Below, in pieces: positions 28,083 through 38,390 of a stretch of 64,000 nt of DNA. A model generated the notes under the pieces. The model ran no database searches. It had not been told where the DNA came from and was given only the letters and a program-made list of their open reading frames with translations. This DNA is from Klebsiella ornithinolytica NBRC 105727 = ATCC 31898 (GTDB lineage Bacteria > Pseudomonadota > Gammaproteobacteria > Enterobacterales > Enterobacteriaceae): positions 186,001 to 250,000 of the forward strand of contig NZ_BCYR01000001.1 of NCBI RefSeq assembly GCF_001598295.1. The letters run 5' to 3'. Each line of letters starts with the position of its first letter. Positions within the stretch are counted from its first letter, which is position 1. The position numbers and the translations under genes are program-made.

Positions 28083-28952
28083 ATGAACATGCTGGAAAAA
28101 ATCCAGTCCCGGCTGGAACACCTTAGCAAATCCGAACGCAAAGTGGCGGAAGTCATTCTTGCTACGCCTGCTCAGGCAATTCATTCAAGCATTGCGGCCC
28201 TGGCGCTGGAAGCTGGCGTCAGCGAACCGACCGTTAACCGTTTTTGCCGGAGTCTGGAAACCCGCGGCTTTCCTGATTTTAAACTTCACCTGGCACAAAG
28301 CCTGGCACACGGTACTCTCTATGTTAACCGCAATGTCGATGAAGACGACAGCGTAGAGTCCTATACGGGGAAGATTTTCGAGTCAGCCATGGCCAGTTTA
28401 GATCAGGTCCACCACTCTCTCGATATGTCAGCGGTTAATCGTGCCGTCGACCTTCTGACCCAGGCCAAGAAAATTGCCTTCTTTGGCCTCGGCTCCTCGG
28501 CAGCCGTCGCGCATGACGCCATGAACAAATTTTTCCGTTTTAACGTTCCGGTTATCTACTCCGACGACATTGTCCTGCAACGCATGAGCTGTATGAATTG
28601 CAATGATGATGACGTTGTCGTGATTATCTCACATACTGGCCGGACAAAAAGCCAGGTCGAACTGGCGCAGTTGGCGCGTGAAAACGATGCCATGGTCATC
28701 GCCATCACGTCGGCGGATACCCCGCTGGCGCGAGAGGCAACCTTGTCGATTACGCTTGATGTCCCCGAAGATACGGATATCTATATGCCCATGGTTTCAC
28801 GTCTTGCTCAGCTGACGGTAATAGATGTGCTGGCCACCGGTTTTACCCTCCGTCGAGGAGCGAAATTCAGAGATAACTTGAAGAGGGTCAAGGAAGCATT
28901 GAAGGAATCGCGTTTTGATAAAGAGCTGCCTGTACACAGCGACAACCCATAA
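28083..28952 (+). CDS. hexR: HexR, RpiR-family regulator of central carbon metabolism
   Basis: 289 residues from MNMLEKIQ, as in E. coli; an in-frame ATG twelve codons upstream lies inside an inverted repeat and is less likely. N-terminal HTH_6 domain (about 1-77, SEPTVNRFCRSLETRGFPDFK) and C-terminal SIS sugar-phosphate domain (about 125-250, FFGLGSSAAVAHDAMNKFFR, ISHTGRTKS). KDPG lifts its repression of zwf and edd-eda. Faces zwf and precedes pykA. Confidence 0.95.
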   Translation: MNMLEKIQSRLEHLSKSERKVAEVILATPAQAIHSSIAALALEAGVSEPTVNRFCRSLETRGFPDFKLHLAQSLAHGTLYVNRNVDEDDSVESYTGKIFESAMASLDQVHHSLDMSAVNRAVDLLTQAKKIAFFGLGSSAAVAHDAMNKFFRFNVPVIYSDDIVLQRMSCMNCNDDDVVVIISHTGRTKSQVELAQLARENDAMVIAITSADTPLAREATLSITLDVPEDTDIYMPMVSRLAQLTVIDVLATGFTLRRGAKFRDNLKRVKEALKESRFDKELPVHSDNP

Positions 28953-29078
28953 AACTTGATAATTAGGTAGTGACCCATTACACCTTCGGTAACGTTCCGG
29001 CAGAGCGACATTGCTGACCGGCACCGCCGATTCCATGTTCACGCAACACCAAAGTTGTTTTAGTCAACGGAGTATTAC

Positions 29079-30521
29079 ATGTCCAGAAGGCTTCGCAGAA
29101 CCAAAATCGTAACGACCTTAGGCCCGGCAACCGATCGTGATAACAACCTTGAAAAGGTGATCGCCGCAGGCGCTAACGTGGTACGTATGAACTTCTCTCA
29201 CGGTACCCCGGAAGATCATCAGATTCGCGCGGATAAAGTCCGTCAGATCGCGGCAAAACTGGGCCGTCATGTGGCCATCCTCGGCGATCTGCAAGGCCCC
29301 AAAATTCGCGTATCCACCTTCAAAGAAGGCAAAATTTTCCTTAATATCGGCGACAAATTCCTGCTTGATGCAGAGCTGGGCAAAGGCGAAGGCGACAAAG
29401 AGAAAGTCGGTATTGATTATAAAGGCCTGCCGGCGGATGTCGTGCCAGGCGATATCCTGCTGCTGGACGATGGCCGCGTACAGCTGAAAGTCATCGAAGT
29501 TAAGGGTCTGAAAGTGTTCACCGAAGTCACCGTCGGCGGACCGCTGTCAAACAATAAAGGTATCAACAAACTGGGTGGCGGCCTGTCCGCCGAAGCGCTG
29601 ACTGAGAAAGACAAGGCTGACATCGTCACCGCGGCGAAAATCGGCGTTGATTACCTGGCCGTCTCCTTCCCACGCTGTGGCGAAGACCTGAACTATGCCC
29701 GCCGCCTGGCGCGCGAAGCCGGCTGCGATGCGAAGATCGTCGCGAAAGTTGAGCGTGCGGAAGCGGTTTGCGATCAGGACGCAATGGACGACGTAATTCT
29801 GGCCTCTGACGTGGTGATGGTTGCCCGTGGCGACCTTGGCGTTGAAATCGGCGACCCGGAGCTGGTGGGGATCCAGAAAGCCCTGATTCGCCGCGCTCGT
29901 CAGCTGAACCGTTCGGTCATCACCGCGACTCAGATGATGGAGTCGATGATTACTAACCCGATGCCAACCCGCGCGGAAGTCATGGACGTCGCTAACGCCG
30001 TCCTCGACGGTACCGATGCCGTGATGCTCTCAGCGGAAACCGCCGCCGGTCAGTATCCGTCAGAAACCGTGGCCGCTATGGCGCGCGTCTGTCTGGGCGC
30101 CGAAAAAATCCCAAGCCTCAACGTCTCCAAACATCGTCTGGATATCCAGTTCGATAACGTTGAAGAGGCGATTGCCATGTCAGCGATGTATGCGGCGAAC
30201 CACCTGAAAGGCGTCACCGCGATCATCACCATGACCGAGTCCGGTCGTACCGCGCTGATGACTTCACGCATTAGCTCTGGCCTGCCCATTTTCGCCCTCT
30301 CCCGCCATGAACGTACGCTGAACCTGACCGCCTTGTATCGCGGCGTGACGCCGGTTCACTTCGACAGCACCAACGACGGCGTCGCTGCGGCGCACGATGC
30401 GGTGAATCTGCTGCGTGATAAAGGCTATCTGGTCTCCGGTGACCTCGTTATCGTGACCCAGGGTGACGTGATGAGCACCATCGGCAGCACTAACACCACG
30501 CGTATTCTGACCGTCGAGTAA
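29079..30521 (+). CDS. pykA: PykA, pyruvate kinase II
   Basis: 480 residues. TIM-barrel kinase with [11 protein letters not shown] (about 38-48), catalytic Lys in KVERAEAV (about 222) and ATQMMESM (about 285-292); B domain about 70-170, C-terminal allosteric domain about 350-480. Converts phosphoenolpyruvate and ADP to pyruvate and ATP; the AMP-activated isoenzyme. Followed by its own terminator, after which synteny with E. coli breaks for 5.3 kb. Confidence 0.98.
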   Translation: MSRRLRRTKIVTTLGPATDRDNNLEKVIAAGANVVRMNFSHGTPEDHQIRADKVRQIAAKLGRHVAILGDLQGPKIRVSTFKEGKIFLNIGDKFLLDAELGKGEGDKEKVGIDYKGLPADVVPGDILLLDDGRVQLKVIEVKGLKVFTEVTVGGPLSNNKGINKLGGGLSAEALTEKDKADIVTAAKIGVDYLAVSFPRCGEDLNYARRLAREAGCDAKIVAKVERAEAVCDQDAMDDVILASDVVMVARGDLGVEIGDPELVGIQKALIRRARQLNRSVITATQMMESMITNPMPTRAEVMDVANAVLDGTDAVMLSAETAAGQYPSETVAAMARVCLGAEKIPSLNVSKHRLDIQFDNVEEAIAMSAMYAANHLKGVTAIITMTESGRTALMTSRISSGLPIFALSRHERTLNLTALYRGVTPVHFDSTNDGVAAAHDAVNLLRDKGYLVSGDLVIVTQGDVMSTIGSTNTTRILTVE

Positions 30522-30544
30522 TACCGACCTCGTGGTGAACGCCC

Positions 30545-30578
30545 AACCTGCCAGCATCATGCTGGCAGGTTTTTTTTA
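30545..30578 (+). terminator. pykA terminator
   Basis: AACCTGCCAGCAT/ATGCTGGCAGGTT near-perfect stem followed by T8. The minus strand lacks a comparable T tract. Confidence 0.9.
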
Positions 30579-30585
30579 TCCGTAA

Positions 30586-31920
30586 TCAGACAATCCAGCT
30601 CAGCAGCAACGTCGCGGCAATCACCGTTGAGGCGCCGCCAATACGGGTGGCAATCTGTGCAAACGGCATCAGCGACATGCGATTCGATGCCGAGAGTATC
30701 GCCACATCCCCGGTGCCGCCCAGCCCACTGTGGCAGCTGGTCACAATCGCCGCTTCAACAGGATACATATTCAGCCGGGAAGCGATGAAAAATCCGCTTA
30801 ACGCCATGGCAATCACGATGGAACCGCAAACCACGACGTAGCCAATCGAGAAGACGGAAACCACGCTCTCCAGAGGGACATACAGCATCCCAAGGCCGAT
30901 CATCAGCGGCCAGACGAGGGCTGCGGACACAAATTTGTAGCAGCTATGCGCCCCCAGCTCCATCGCTGCGGGGATAATTTTGGTGTATTTGCACAGAACG
31001 GCGGCCAGAATCATCAATACCGGTCCCGGGATGTGCAGCACTTTCTCCAGCAGCCCGCCAACGATGAAAAATGCGCAGATCATTAGCAGCCCGGCCCCCA
31101 TCAGCTGGAAATCGGTGGGCTGCCCTCCCTGAGACTGCGAGAAAACGTGGTTATCATCATGGCTGCGAATTAACATGCCATCGCCGGACAGCGCCGGGCG
31201 GCGGACGCCCAGGCGAGCCAGAAAGCCTGCGCAGATAATGGCGAAGATATTCCCCACCACCGCAGCTGGCGCCAGCTGTGCCACATACACGTCCGGCGTT
31301 TGCCCGAGGATCGCAGAATATGCCAGCGACAGCGGCAGGATGCCTTCCCCAATACCGCCGCCGATAATCGGCACAATAATAAAGAAAAAGGTATGGTACA
31401 TGCTGTAGCCAAACAGGCTTCCCACCAGCAGCCCCGTCGCGATCGCCGCTCCGGTCCCCACAACCAGCGGAACGAACATACGCACCATTCCCTGGATAAG
31501 AATGGTTCTGTTCATTCCCAGAATACTGCCAACCACCAGACAGGCGATGACAAAATAGAGTAAATTGGCCTCTTTCATCAACAGATGCACGGTGCCCAGA
31601 GTGTGGGGATCAAATACCCCGAAATAGACCAGTACCGACGGCATCATCAGACACAAAATGGCCGGGCCGCCGATATCTTTAAGCACCGGCACCATTCGCC
31701 CGATTTTGGCCAGCGCGAATCCCAGGGTCATAATGACCGCCAGCCCGCCAATCATGTTCTTTGGCAACAGTCCCGCCATTGATGAGACGGCGACAATCAT
31801 TGCAATACCGACAAACAGCGTTAAAGGTACGGCGCCGACATCAACGTTGGATAAGAACCGCGGAGTTTGCCCACTCGAGTGCGTTTGTTCTACCGGATGG
31901 TTGAGTGAATTATTTTTCAT
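30586..31920 (-). CDS. 2-hydroxycarboxylate transporter (CitS/MaeN/CimH family)
   Basis: 444 residues, about 11-12 hydrophobic segments in two halves. The two 2HCT reentrant-loop motifs are visible: PIIGGGIGEGILPLS (about 185-200) and SCHSGLGGTGDVAILSASNRMSLM (about 405-428), the latter with the substrate-binding SNR arginine. Members swap or symport citrate, malate or related acids with H+ or Na+. Malate is the likely substrate because a malic enzyme is encoded divergently. AGGTG precedes the ATG. Not present at this place in E. coli. Confidence 0.9.
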   Translation of the reverse strand: MKNNSLNHPVEQTHSSGQTPRFLSNVDVGAVPLTLFVGIAMIVAVSSMAGLLPKNMIGGLAVIMTLGFALAKIGRMVPVLKDIGGPAILCLMMPSVLVYFGVFDPHTLGTVHLLMKEANLLYFVIACLVVGSILGMNRTILIQGMVRMFVPLVVGTGAAIATGLLVGSLFGYSMYHTFFFIIVPIIGGGIGEGILPLSLAYSAILGQTPDVYVAQLAPAAVVGNIFAIICAGFLARLGVRRPALSGDGMLIRSHDDNHVFSQSQGGQPTDFQLMGAGLLMICAFFIVGGLLEKVLHIPGPVLMILAAVLCKYTKIIPAAMELGAHSCYKFVSAALVWPLMIGLGMLYVPLESVVSVFSIGYVVVCGSIVIAMALSGFFIASRLNMYPVEAAIVTSCHSGLGGTGDVAILSASNRMSLMPFAQIATRIGGASTVIAATLLLSWIV

Positions 31921-32347
31921 GTTTCACCTGAATTGTGATAGATGGCGTAGGATCGAGGCGCAATATTAAAATTGCGCAGTCAAATAAAAATAAAAAGAAA
32001 CAAAAAATGAAGAAGCATTCGAATTAAAACCACGTAAACGGTAGCACAGGAATTTTCGCTAAAAAAGAAAACAACGTTCTCCGTTCACGACTTTGTGACT
32101 GAGTTAGAAACTCCCTTTTAAGTAATTTAAATTATTACGCCGTAGTTAAAGTTATTGGTTACGACATTGCGTTATCGACAGCCATGAAAAACAAGGAGTT
32201 AATCTCCGCACCGCTATTTGTAAGTAAAGTTCCCAAGGCGAAATTATTTAAATACCCGCCATTGTGATTTCAATCACCTTTCATTCCATAGGGGATCGTT
32301 AGATTAAAAACCACAAGCAACCCTACACCCTATTTTCAGGATAATTT
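31921..32347. other. Divergent regulatory region of the malate cluster
   Basis: 427 AT-rich bases without a gene. It carries a near-palindrome GTAATTTAAATTATTAC (32122-32138, AATTTAAATT core), further TTAAAG/TTATT repeats that could be response-regulator sites, and a CRP site at 32263-32278. Promoters for both the 2HCT gene and the AEC-malic enzyme genes must lie here. Confidence 0.6.
32263..32305 (+). promoter_or_regulatory. CRP site and class II promoter of the AEC/malic enzyme genes
   Basis: TGTGATTTCAATCACC at 32263-32278 matches CRP TGTGA-N6-TCACA except for the last base. A start about 41.5 bases from its centre would fall at 32312, and TAGATT at 32300-32305 is a suitably placed -10, so a class II CRP-activated promoter is likely. 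Start point inferred from spacing. Confidence 0.7.
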
Positions 32348-33295
32348 ATGCCTACGCTGCTATTGCAATCATTGTTCCCATTAGTTTTTATCATGTTACT
32401 CGGTTGGCTCAGCGGTAAGTTAGGCTATACCCGTCGTGAAGATGCTTCGGTGTTAGCCACCGTGGTCATTCGGTTTGCTCTGCCCTTCCATCTTTTTATT
32501 GGCGCGTTAAATACCAACCCGGATAAAATTAAAAACTTCGCCTTTATGGCCGTATTAGTGATTGGCCTGATGGGGTCTTATTTCCTTACTCTGCTGATCT
32601 CGCGCTACGTATTCCGCCATGACATCAAAACCAGCGCGATCCAGTCCCTGGTGTGCGCATTTCCTGATATGGCCTATTTCGGTGCGCCGGTCCTTGCCGT
32701 CCTGATTGGACCCGAAGGCTTTCTGGGCGTGCTTATCGGCAACTTAATCACCAGCGTGTTCATGATTCCCCTGACGATAATCCTGATTCGGATGGGCGAT
32801 AAACATGCCGCTGGCGATAGCGAGGAGATTCATGCTGGTAAGCTGATTGTGCAAAACCTGCTGAAAGCCATAAGAAATCCAATCGTCTGGATCCCTATCT
32901 CAGGGGTGCTGCTGAGCCTTGCTGGCGTACAGCTTCCCCATATGCTCAGCATGCCGATTGAAATGGTCGGGAAAATTGCCGGCGGCCTGTCGCTGTTTGC
33001 TCTTGGCCTGCTGTTTTATGGCGAACGCCCGACGGTTAATATTCAGACCTGCACCAACATCAGTATTAAAAATCTGATTCAGCCCGCCATGATGGCCGCG
33101 GCAGGCCTGGCTTTTGGTCTTAGCCACACGCTGATGCAGCAGGTCATTATCATTGGCGCAACCCCTTCAGCCATCGCCGCCGGTATGTTTGCACTGCGCA
33201 GCGATACGTATATTGAGCCGGCCTCATCCTCTATTTTACTCGGCACCGCCATTGGCGTGGTCACCGAAGGGATCATGATTTATTTAATTTCTTAA
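32348..33295 (+). CDS. AEC-family carrier, malate permease-like (MleP type)
   Basis: 315 residues with ten hydrophobic segments in two five-helix halves, the auxin efflux carrier fold. Conserved VIRFALPFHLF and FPDMAYFGAPVL in the first half and GLSHTLMQQVIIIGATPSAIAAGMFA in the second correspond to the crossover helices. Bacterial relatives include malate and malonate carriers. Encoded 72 bases before NAD-malic enzyme and so probably moves malate. AGGA lies six bases before ATG. Confidence 0.85.
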   Translation: MPTLLLQSLFPLVFIMLLGWLSGKLGYTRREDASVLATVVIRFALPFHLFIGALNTNPDKIKNFAFMAVLVIGLMGSYFLTLLISRYVFRHDIKTSAIQSLVCAFPDMAYFGAPVLAVLIGPEGFLGVLIGNLITSVFMIPLTIILIRMGDKHAAGDSEEIHAGKLIVQNLLKAIRNPIVWIPISGVLLSLAGVQLPHMLSMPIEMVGKIAGGLSLFALGLLFYGERPTVNIQTCTNISIKNLIQPAMMAAAGLAFGLSHTLMQQVIIIGATPSAIAAGMFALRSDTYIEPASSSILLGTAIGVVTEGIMIYLIS

Positions 33296-33367
33296 TTACC
33301 GTCTCAGGGCAACATTTCTATCAAGTTAAAACCTGTTTTTATTTAAACAATGTTCAGGAGTCATCAA

Positions 33368-35053
33368 ATGTTAGTCAAAGAAACATTATATACCCCTTAT
33401 AATGGCGCAGTCCTGCTGGAAAATCCGCTGTTAAATAAAGGGCTCGCATTTACCGAGGGGGAAAGAACGGCGTTTAATCTCCAGGGATTGCTTCCGCATA
33501 ATGTTGAAACTATCGAAGAACAAACGGAGCGCGCGTGGAAGCAGTTCAGTGAATTTAAGCGCGATATTTCCCGGCATATCTATCTGCGGAATATTCAGGA
33601 TACTAACGAGACACTATTTTATCATTTACTGCGCCGTCATATGAAAGAGATGCTGCCGGTGATTTATACGCCAACCGTCGGAGAAGCCTGCGAACACTTC
33701 TCTGAAATTTATCGTCGCGGCCGCGGCCTGTTTATTTCCTGGCCTAACCGCCATCACATTGACGAGATGCTGCAGGGCTTCTCGCGCAACGATATTCAGG
33801 TGATCGTCGTCACCGACGGCGAGCGTATTCTTGGTCTGGGCGATCAGGGCATCGGCGGGATGGGTATTCCGATCGGTAAACTCTCGTTGTATACCGCCTG
33901 CGGCGGCATTCATCCCGCCGCGACGCTGCCAGTGATGCTGGACGTCGGGACCAACAATGCGAAGCTCCTTGAAGACCCGCTGTATATGGGCTGGCGTCAT
34001 CCGCGCATTAACGACGATCAGTATATGGAGTTTATGGATATGTTTGTCGATGCGGTAAAACGTCGCTGGCCGCATGTCCTGCTGCAATTCGAAGATTTTG
34101 CCCAGAAGAATGCCAGCCGCCTGCTTAATCGCTATCGCAACCAGCTGTGCTGTTTCAACGATGATATCCAGGGAACCGCTGCCGTCACGACAGGTACGCT
34201 GATTGCCGCCGCCGCGGTGGCAGGTACCCGTATGCGCGACCAGCGCGTTGTCTTCCTCGGCGGCGGTTCCGCCGGCTGCGGTATTGCTGAAAAAATTATT
34301 GCGCTGATGGTTGATGATGGTTTGTCGGAGGAAGAGGCCCGCAGCAAAGTCTTCATGGTCGATCGTTTTGGTTTACTGACCGATGAGATGCCCAATCTGC
34401 TCGATTTTCAGCAACGCCTCGTGACGCCGCGGGACACTACTGCCCACTGGGATGTCACGTCTGCCAACCTGTCGTTGATGGATGTCGTGCGCAATGTGCA
34501 CCCGACCGTGCTCATTGGCGTATCCGGACAGCCGGGTCTGTTCAGCGAAGAGATTATCAAAGAGATGCATCGCCACTGCCCGCGGCCAATCGTGATGCCG
34601 CTCTCTAACCCAACTTCCCGCGCCGAAGCGCAGCCGAAAGAGTTGCTTGAATGGACTCAGGGTAACGCGCTGATCGCCACCGGCAGCCCGTTTGAACCGG
34701 TGTTCTGTCAAGGTGCGACTTACGATATCGCTCAGTGCAACAACGCCTATATTTTCCCGGGACTGGGGCTAGGCATCCTGGCGACCAAAGCAGAACGCGT
34801 CACCGAAGCCATGCTGATTACCTGCAGTAAAACGCTGGCGGCGCACTCGCCGTTAGCCACAACCGGAAAAGGCGGATTATTACCCCCGGTAGAAGAGATT
34901 GAGATGATTTCCCGGGCCATTGCCCTTGATGTCGCTCTGGTGGCCCAGGCCGAAGGCGTCGCCGCAAAACTCAGCGAGGAAGAGCTGATCGCGAATATTG
35001 ATAAAACCTTCTGGCACGCGCGTTACACCTCCTATAAGCGTTCATCGCTATAG
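33368..35053 (+). CDS. NAD-dependent malic enzyme (MaeA/SfcA type)
   Basis: 561 residues from the second ATG, chosen because AGGAG lies seven bases before it but overlaps nothing useful for the ATG six codons upstream. Catalytic Tyr in [11 protein letters not shown] (about 99), [28 protein letters not shown] loop, metal site [11 protein letters not shown] and CFNDDIQGT, and NAD fold [14 protein letters not shown]. Oxidises malate to pyruvate and CO2. Closely parallels E. coli MaeA but lies elsewhere in the genome; probably dedicated to imported malate. Confidence 0.93.
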   Translation: MLVKETLYTPYNGAVLLENPLLNKGLAFTEGERTAFNLQGLLPHNVETIEEQTERAWKQFSEFKRDISRHIYLRNIQDTNETLFYHLLRRHMKEMLPVIYTPTVGEACEHFSEIYRRGRGLFISWPNRHHIDEMLQGFSRNDIQVIVVTDGERILGLGDQGIGGMGIPIGKLSLYTACGGIHPAATLPVMLDVGTNNAKLLEDPLYMGWRHPRINDDQYMEFMDMFVDAVKRRWPHVLLQFEDFAQKNASRLLNRYRNQLCCFNDDIQGTAAVTTGTLIAAAAVAGTRMRDQRVVFLGGGSAGCGIAEKIIALMVDDGLSEEEARSKVFMVDRFGLLTDEMPNLLDFQQRLVTPRDTTAHWDVTSANLSLMDVVRNVHPTVLIGVSGQPGLFSEEIIKEMHRHCPRPIVMPLSNPTSRAEAQPKELLEWTQGNALIATGSPFEPVFCQGATYDIAQCNNAYIFPGLGLGILATKAERVTEAMLITCSKTLAAHSPLATTGKGGLLPPVEEIEMISRAIALDVALVAQAEGVAAKLSEEELIANIDKTFWHARYTSYKRSSL

Positions 35054-35132
35054 CGACACGTCTCTTCATTAATCCTGCGGGAAGCATCGAGGCGTCGACT
35101 CCCCTGCTTCCCGATAGTCAAAGGAACCACGC

Positions 35133-35849
35133 ATGTTCAATGTGCTTATTGTGGATGATGATTCGATGGTTGCGGAGCTGAACCGGCTGTTTATCAGCAG
35201 GGTCGCCGATTTTCGCTGCTGCGGTATCGCCTCAACGCTGGCGGAAGCTGAGCAGATGCTGAACCATTTGCCACCGATCGATTTGGTTCTGCTGGATGTG
35301 TACATGCAGCGAGAGAACGGGCTGGATCTGCTGCCCACCCTGCGTACGAGCGCCCGCAGCATCGATGCGATCATGATTACTTCCGCCGCCGATGCGGCAA
35401 CCGTCCAGACGGCAATGCGCTATGGCGTGGTTGATTATTTAATTAAACCGTTTCAGTTCCCGCGCTTTGAAGAGGCGCTGCTGACATGGCGTAAACGACG
35501 CGAGCTGCAGCGCGCCAAATCCCGCTACGAGCAGTCCGATGTTGACGATTTACTGCGCAGCGGTATTCAGCGCCCGGATAACGCCCGCCGCTTACCTAAG
35601 GGATTAACGCCGCAAACGCTGCGCCTGGTATGCCAATGGATCGATACCCATCAGGAGAGTGCCTTCTCGACAAATGAGATCGCCACCGCGCTGCAAATCT
35701 CCAGAGTTTCGTGTCGTAAATATTTAATCTGGCTAGAAAAAACGGGGATTCTCTTCACCAATAACCACTATGGTCTCACCGGCAGACCGGAATACCGCTA
35801 TCGGTTGATTAGCGAACATATCGCTTTACTCAGACAATACAGCCAATGA
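35133..35849 (+). CDS. CitB/DcuR/MalR-type response regulator without adjacent kinase
   Basis: 238 residues. Receiver domain (about 1-120) with acidic pocket DDD (8-10), phospho-acceptor Asp55 (VLLDVYM), Thr/Ser at MITSA and Lys in YLIKPF. C-terminal HTH (about 165-225, STNEIATALQISRVSCRKYLIWLEKTGIL) is of the CitT/DcuR type. Such regulators normally pair with a CitA/DcuS/MalK sensor kinase in the same operon; none is here. Follows the malic enzyme gene by 79 bases and probably controls this cluster. Confidence 0.9.
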   Translation: MFNVLIVDDDSMVAELNRLFISRVADFRCCGIASTLAEAEQMLNHLPPIDLVLLDVYMQRENGLDLLPTLRTSARSIDAIMITSAADAATVQTAMRYGVVDYLIKPFQFPRFEEALLTWRKRRELQRAKSRYEQSDVDDLLRSGIQRPDNARRLPKGLTPQTLRLVCQWIDTHQESAFSTNEIATALQISRVSCRKYLIWLEKTGILFTNNHYGLTGRPEYRYRLISEHIALLRQYSQ

Positions 35850-35904
35850 ACCCGACAGGTTCATTGGCTCTCTTTTGCTACGTCGGTGCAGGAACAGGCG
35901 GGCG

Positions 35905-36879
35905 CTATTTCTTTTTCGGGAAGAGCTCTTTGCGCTTATAAGGCTCGATTTCCCCCGGTTTACGCGTCTTCAGCAACTTGAGGATCCAGGTATATTGCTC
36001 GGTATGCGGCTTGACGAAAATCTCGACCTCTTCGTTCATCCGCCGCGCGATCGTGCGATCATCGGCGTCCAGCAGGTCATCCATCGGCGGACGCACCAGC
36101 ACCGTCAGACGATGAGTTTTCCCATCATAGACCGGAAACAGCGGCACCACGCGCGCACGGCAGACTTTCATCAGCCGGCCAATCGCCGGCAGGGTGGCTT
36201 TATAGGTCGCGAAGAAATCGACGAATTCGCTGTGCTCGGCGCCGTGATCCTGGTCGGGCAAATAGTAGCCCCAGTAGCCCTGGCGGACCGACTGGATAAA
36301 CGGTTTAATGCCATCGTTACGCGCGTGCATGCGCCCGCCAAAGCGACGTCTGACGGTATTCCACACGTAGTCGAAGACCGCATTCCCCTGGTTATGGAAC
36401 ATTGCCGCCATTTTCTGACCGCCCGAGGCCATCAACATGGCTGGAATATCCACCCCCCAGGCGTGCGGCACCAGGAAGATCACCTTTTCGTTATTGCGCT
36501 GCATCTCTTCGATGATCTCTTTGCCCTGCCAGTCGACGCGGGAAAGAATATGAGCAGGATCCCGCAGACCCAGCTCGGCCATCATGACCATCGCCTGCGG
36601 TGCCGACATATACATTTCATCGATAATTGCCTCGCGCTCCTGCTCGCTCTTTTCCGGGAAGCAGTACAGCAGGTTTATCTGCGCACGTCGGCGCGAGCTT
36701 TTCGCCAGCCGACCCACCGCCCGTCCCAGTTTACCGAGGATCGGATCGCGAAAAGAGGGAGGCGTCAGAGCGATACCGGCAAACGCAAAAACCCCCAGCC
36801 AGGCGCCCCAGTAGCGCGGGAGTAAAAAGGATTTTTCAAACTTTGGAATAAACTCAATATTATTTTTTTTCGTTTCCAT
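35905..36879 (-). CDS. lpxM: LpxM, lipid A myristoyltransferase
   Basis: 324 residues from METKKNN, as in E. coli (323). One N-terminal membrane segment (about 26-44) then the acyltransferase domain with catalytic HX4D (HAWGVD, about 137-142) and the SVRQGYWGYYLPDQDHG block. It adds the secondary acyl chain to Kdo2-lipid A in the inner membrane. In E. coli it follows pykA directly; here the malate cluster separates them. Confidence 0.95.
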   Translation of the reverse strand: METKKNNIEFIPKFEKSFLLPRYWGAWLGVFAFAGIALTPPSFRDPILGKLGRAVGRLAKSSRRRAQINLLYCFPEKSEQEREAIIDEMYMSAPQAMVMMAELGLRDPAHILSRVDWQGKEIIEEMQRNNEKVIFLVPHAWGVDIPAMLMASGGQKMAAMFHNQGNAVFDYVWNTVRRRFGGRMHARNDGIKPFIQSVRQGYWGYYLPDQDHGAEHSEFVDFFATYKATLPAIGRLMKVCRARVVPLFPVYDGKTHRLTVLVRPPMDDLLDADDRTIARRMNEEVEIFVKPHTEQYTWILKLLKTRKPGEIEPYKRKELFPKKK

Positions 36880-37006
36880 GCCCAGTCCACAGCCGTACTG
36901 CATAAAAAAGATAATGGGGTAATCCCGTCAAACCGCAAGTTGCAGCCTCAGAAGCCGTAAGACGACTTATTGTGGGTATAGTTTAGCGATACGACGGGGA
37001 ACCTAC

Positions 37007-37041
37007 AAAAGAAAAAGCCGGCGCGCGACAGGCACCGGCTT
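37007..37041 (-). terminator. znuA-mepM terminator
   Basis: AAGCCGG/CCGGCTT stem followed on the minus strand by TTTTCTTTT, 15 bases after the mepM stop. Confidence 0.8.
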
Positions 37042-37055
37042 GCATTGACATCCTG

Positions 37056-38375
37056 CTAGTCAAACCGCAGCTGCGGGATGACCTCTTTGACCTGCGCCAG
37101 ATAATCGGTGCGATCGGAACCGCTCAACCCTTCGGTACGCGGCAGTTTCGCCGTTAATGGGTTCACGGCCTGTTGGTTAATCCACACTTCGTAGTGCAGA
37201 TGCGGACCGGTAGAACGGCCGGTGTTACCCGACAGCGCAATACGATCGCCGCGCTTCACTTTCTGCCCCGGTTTCACCAGCAGTTTACGCAGGTGCATAT
37301 AGCGAGTGGTATAGGTGCGACCATGGCGTACGGCCACATAGTATCCCGCCGCGCCGCTGCGCTTAGCGACCACGACTTCACCATCGCCGACCGCAAGAAC
37401 CGGCGTCCCCTGCGGCATAGCAAAATCGACGCCGCGGTGCGGCGCCACGCGCCCGGTCACCGGATTCAGGCGACGCGGATTAAAGTTCGAAGAGACGCGG
37501 AACTGGCGCGCCGTCGGGAAGCGCATAAAGCCCTTCGCCAGACCGGTACCGTTACGATCGTAGAACTTACCGTCTTCCGCACGAATCGCGTAGTAATCCT
37601 TGCCTTCTGAACGCAAACGCACGCCCAGCAGCTGGCTCTGTTCCCGTTTACCGTCAAGCATTTCGCGCGACATCAGTACCGAGAACTCATCGCCTTTTTT
37701 CAGCTTGCGGAAGTCCATCTGCCACTGCATCGCTCGGATCACCGCGCTGACTTCCGTACTGGTTAACCCGGCTTCACGAGCGCTGGCAACAAAGCTGGCG
37801 CCCACGGTGCCTTTCAACACGTTGTTGACCCAATCCCCTTTCTGCAGCTCGCTGCTCATTTTAAAGCCGTTCGCAACCCGGGTATAGGTGCGGGTTTCAC
37901 GGCGCGACATTTCCCATGTCAGACTTTGCAAATCCCCCTCTGCCGTTAAGGTCCACGAGAGCTGTTGACCAATTTTCAGGTTTCGCAACTCTTTGTCGGC
38001 TGAGGAGAGCTGGGCGATATCGCCCATATCGATGCCGTACTGGTTGAGGATGCTGCTCAGCGTATCGCCAGTGGAGACCACATATTCGTGGCCGCCTGAC
38101 TCACTGTCGGCTTTATCATCCAGTTCATCCTGAGGAATGGCTTCTTCTTCCTGCGGCGCCTGGTCGATAGGTTCGGAGGCTTCCGGCAGCAGAGAGCGGA
38201 TTTCGCTTTTTTCCAGCTCAATCGTCCTGACGATAGGGGCGGATTCTGGATGGTAGATATAGGGTCGCCAGACGGCGACCGCTAATGTCAGAACGCTCAA
38301 CGACCCCAGCATGACGCGGTGAGGTCGTGGCAAATTGTTGAATGCCTGAGTGACAGCGCGGGCTATCTGTTGCAC
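37056..38375 (-). CDS. mepM: MepM (YebA), murein DD-endopeptidase
   Basis: 439 residues with a GTG start preceded by GAGG. N-terminal anchor or signal (about 22-38), acidic linker, LysM domain (about 97-142, YVVSTGDTLSSILNQYGID), OapA-like middle, and an M23 LytM domain (about 310-410) with zinc ligands in HRGVDFAMPQGTP (HxxxD) and HLHYEVW. It cuts mDAP-D-Ala crosslinks to let the sacculus grow. Downstream of znuA by 14 bases. Confidence 0.95.
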   Translation of the reverse strand: MQQIARAVTQAFNNLPRPHRVMLGSLSVLTLAVAVWRPYIYHPESAPIVRTIELEKSEIRSLLPEASEPIDQAPQEEEAIPQDELDDKADSESGGHEYVVSTGDTLSSILNQYGIDMGDIAQLSSADKELRNLKIGQQLSWTLTAEGDLQSLTWEMSRRETRTYTRVANGFKMSSELQKGDWVNNVLKGTVGASFVASAREAGLTSTEVSAVIRAMQWQMDFRKLKKGDEFSVLMSREMLDGKREQSQLLGVRLRSEGKDYYAIRAEDGKFYDRNGTGLAKGFMRFPTARQFRVSSNFNPRRLNPVTGRVAPHRGVDFAMPQGTPVLAVGDGEVVVAKRSGAAGYYVAVRHGRTYTTRYMHLRKLLVKPGQKVKRGDRIALSGNTGRSTGPHLHYEVWINQQAVNPLTAKLPRTEGLSGSDRTDYLAQVKEVIPQLRFD

Positions 38376-38390
38376 GTATTCACTTCCTCG

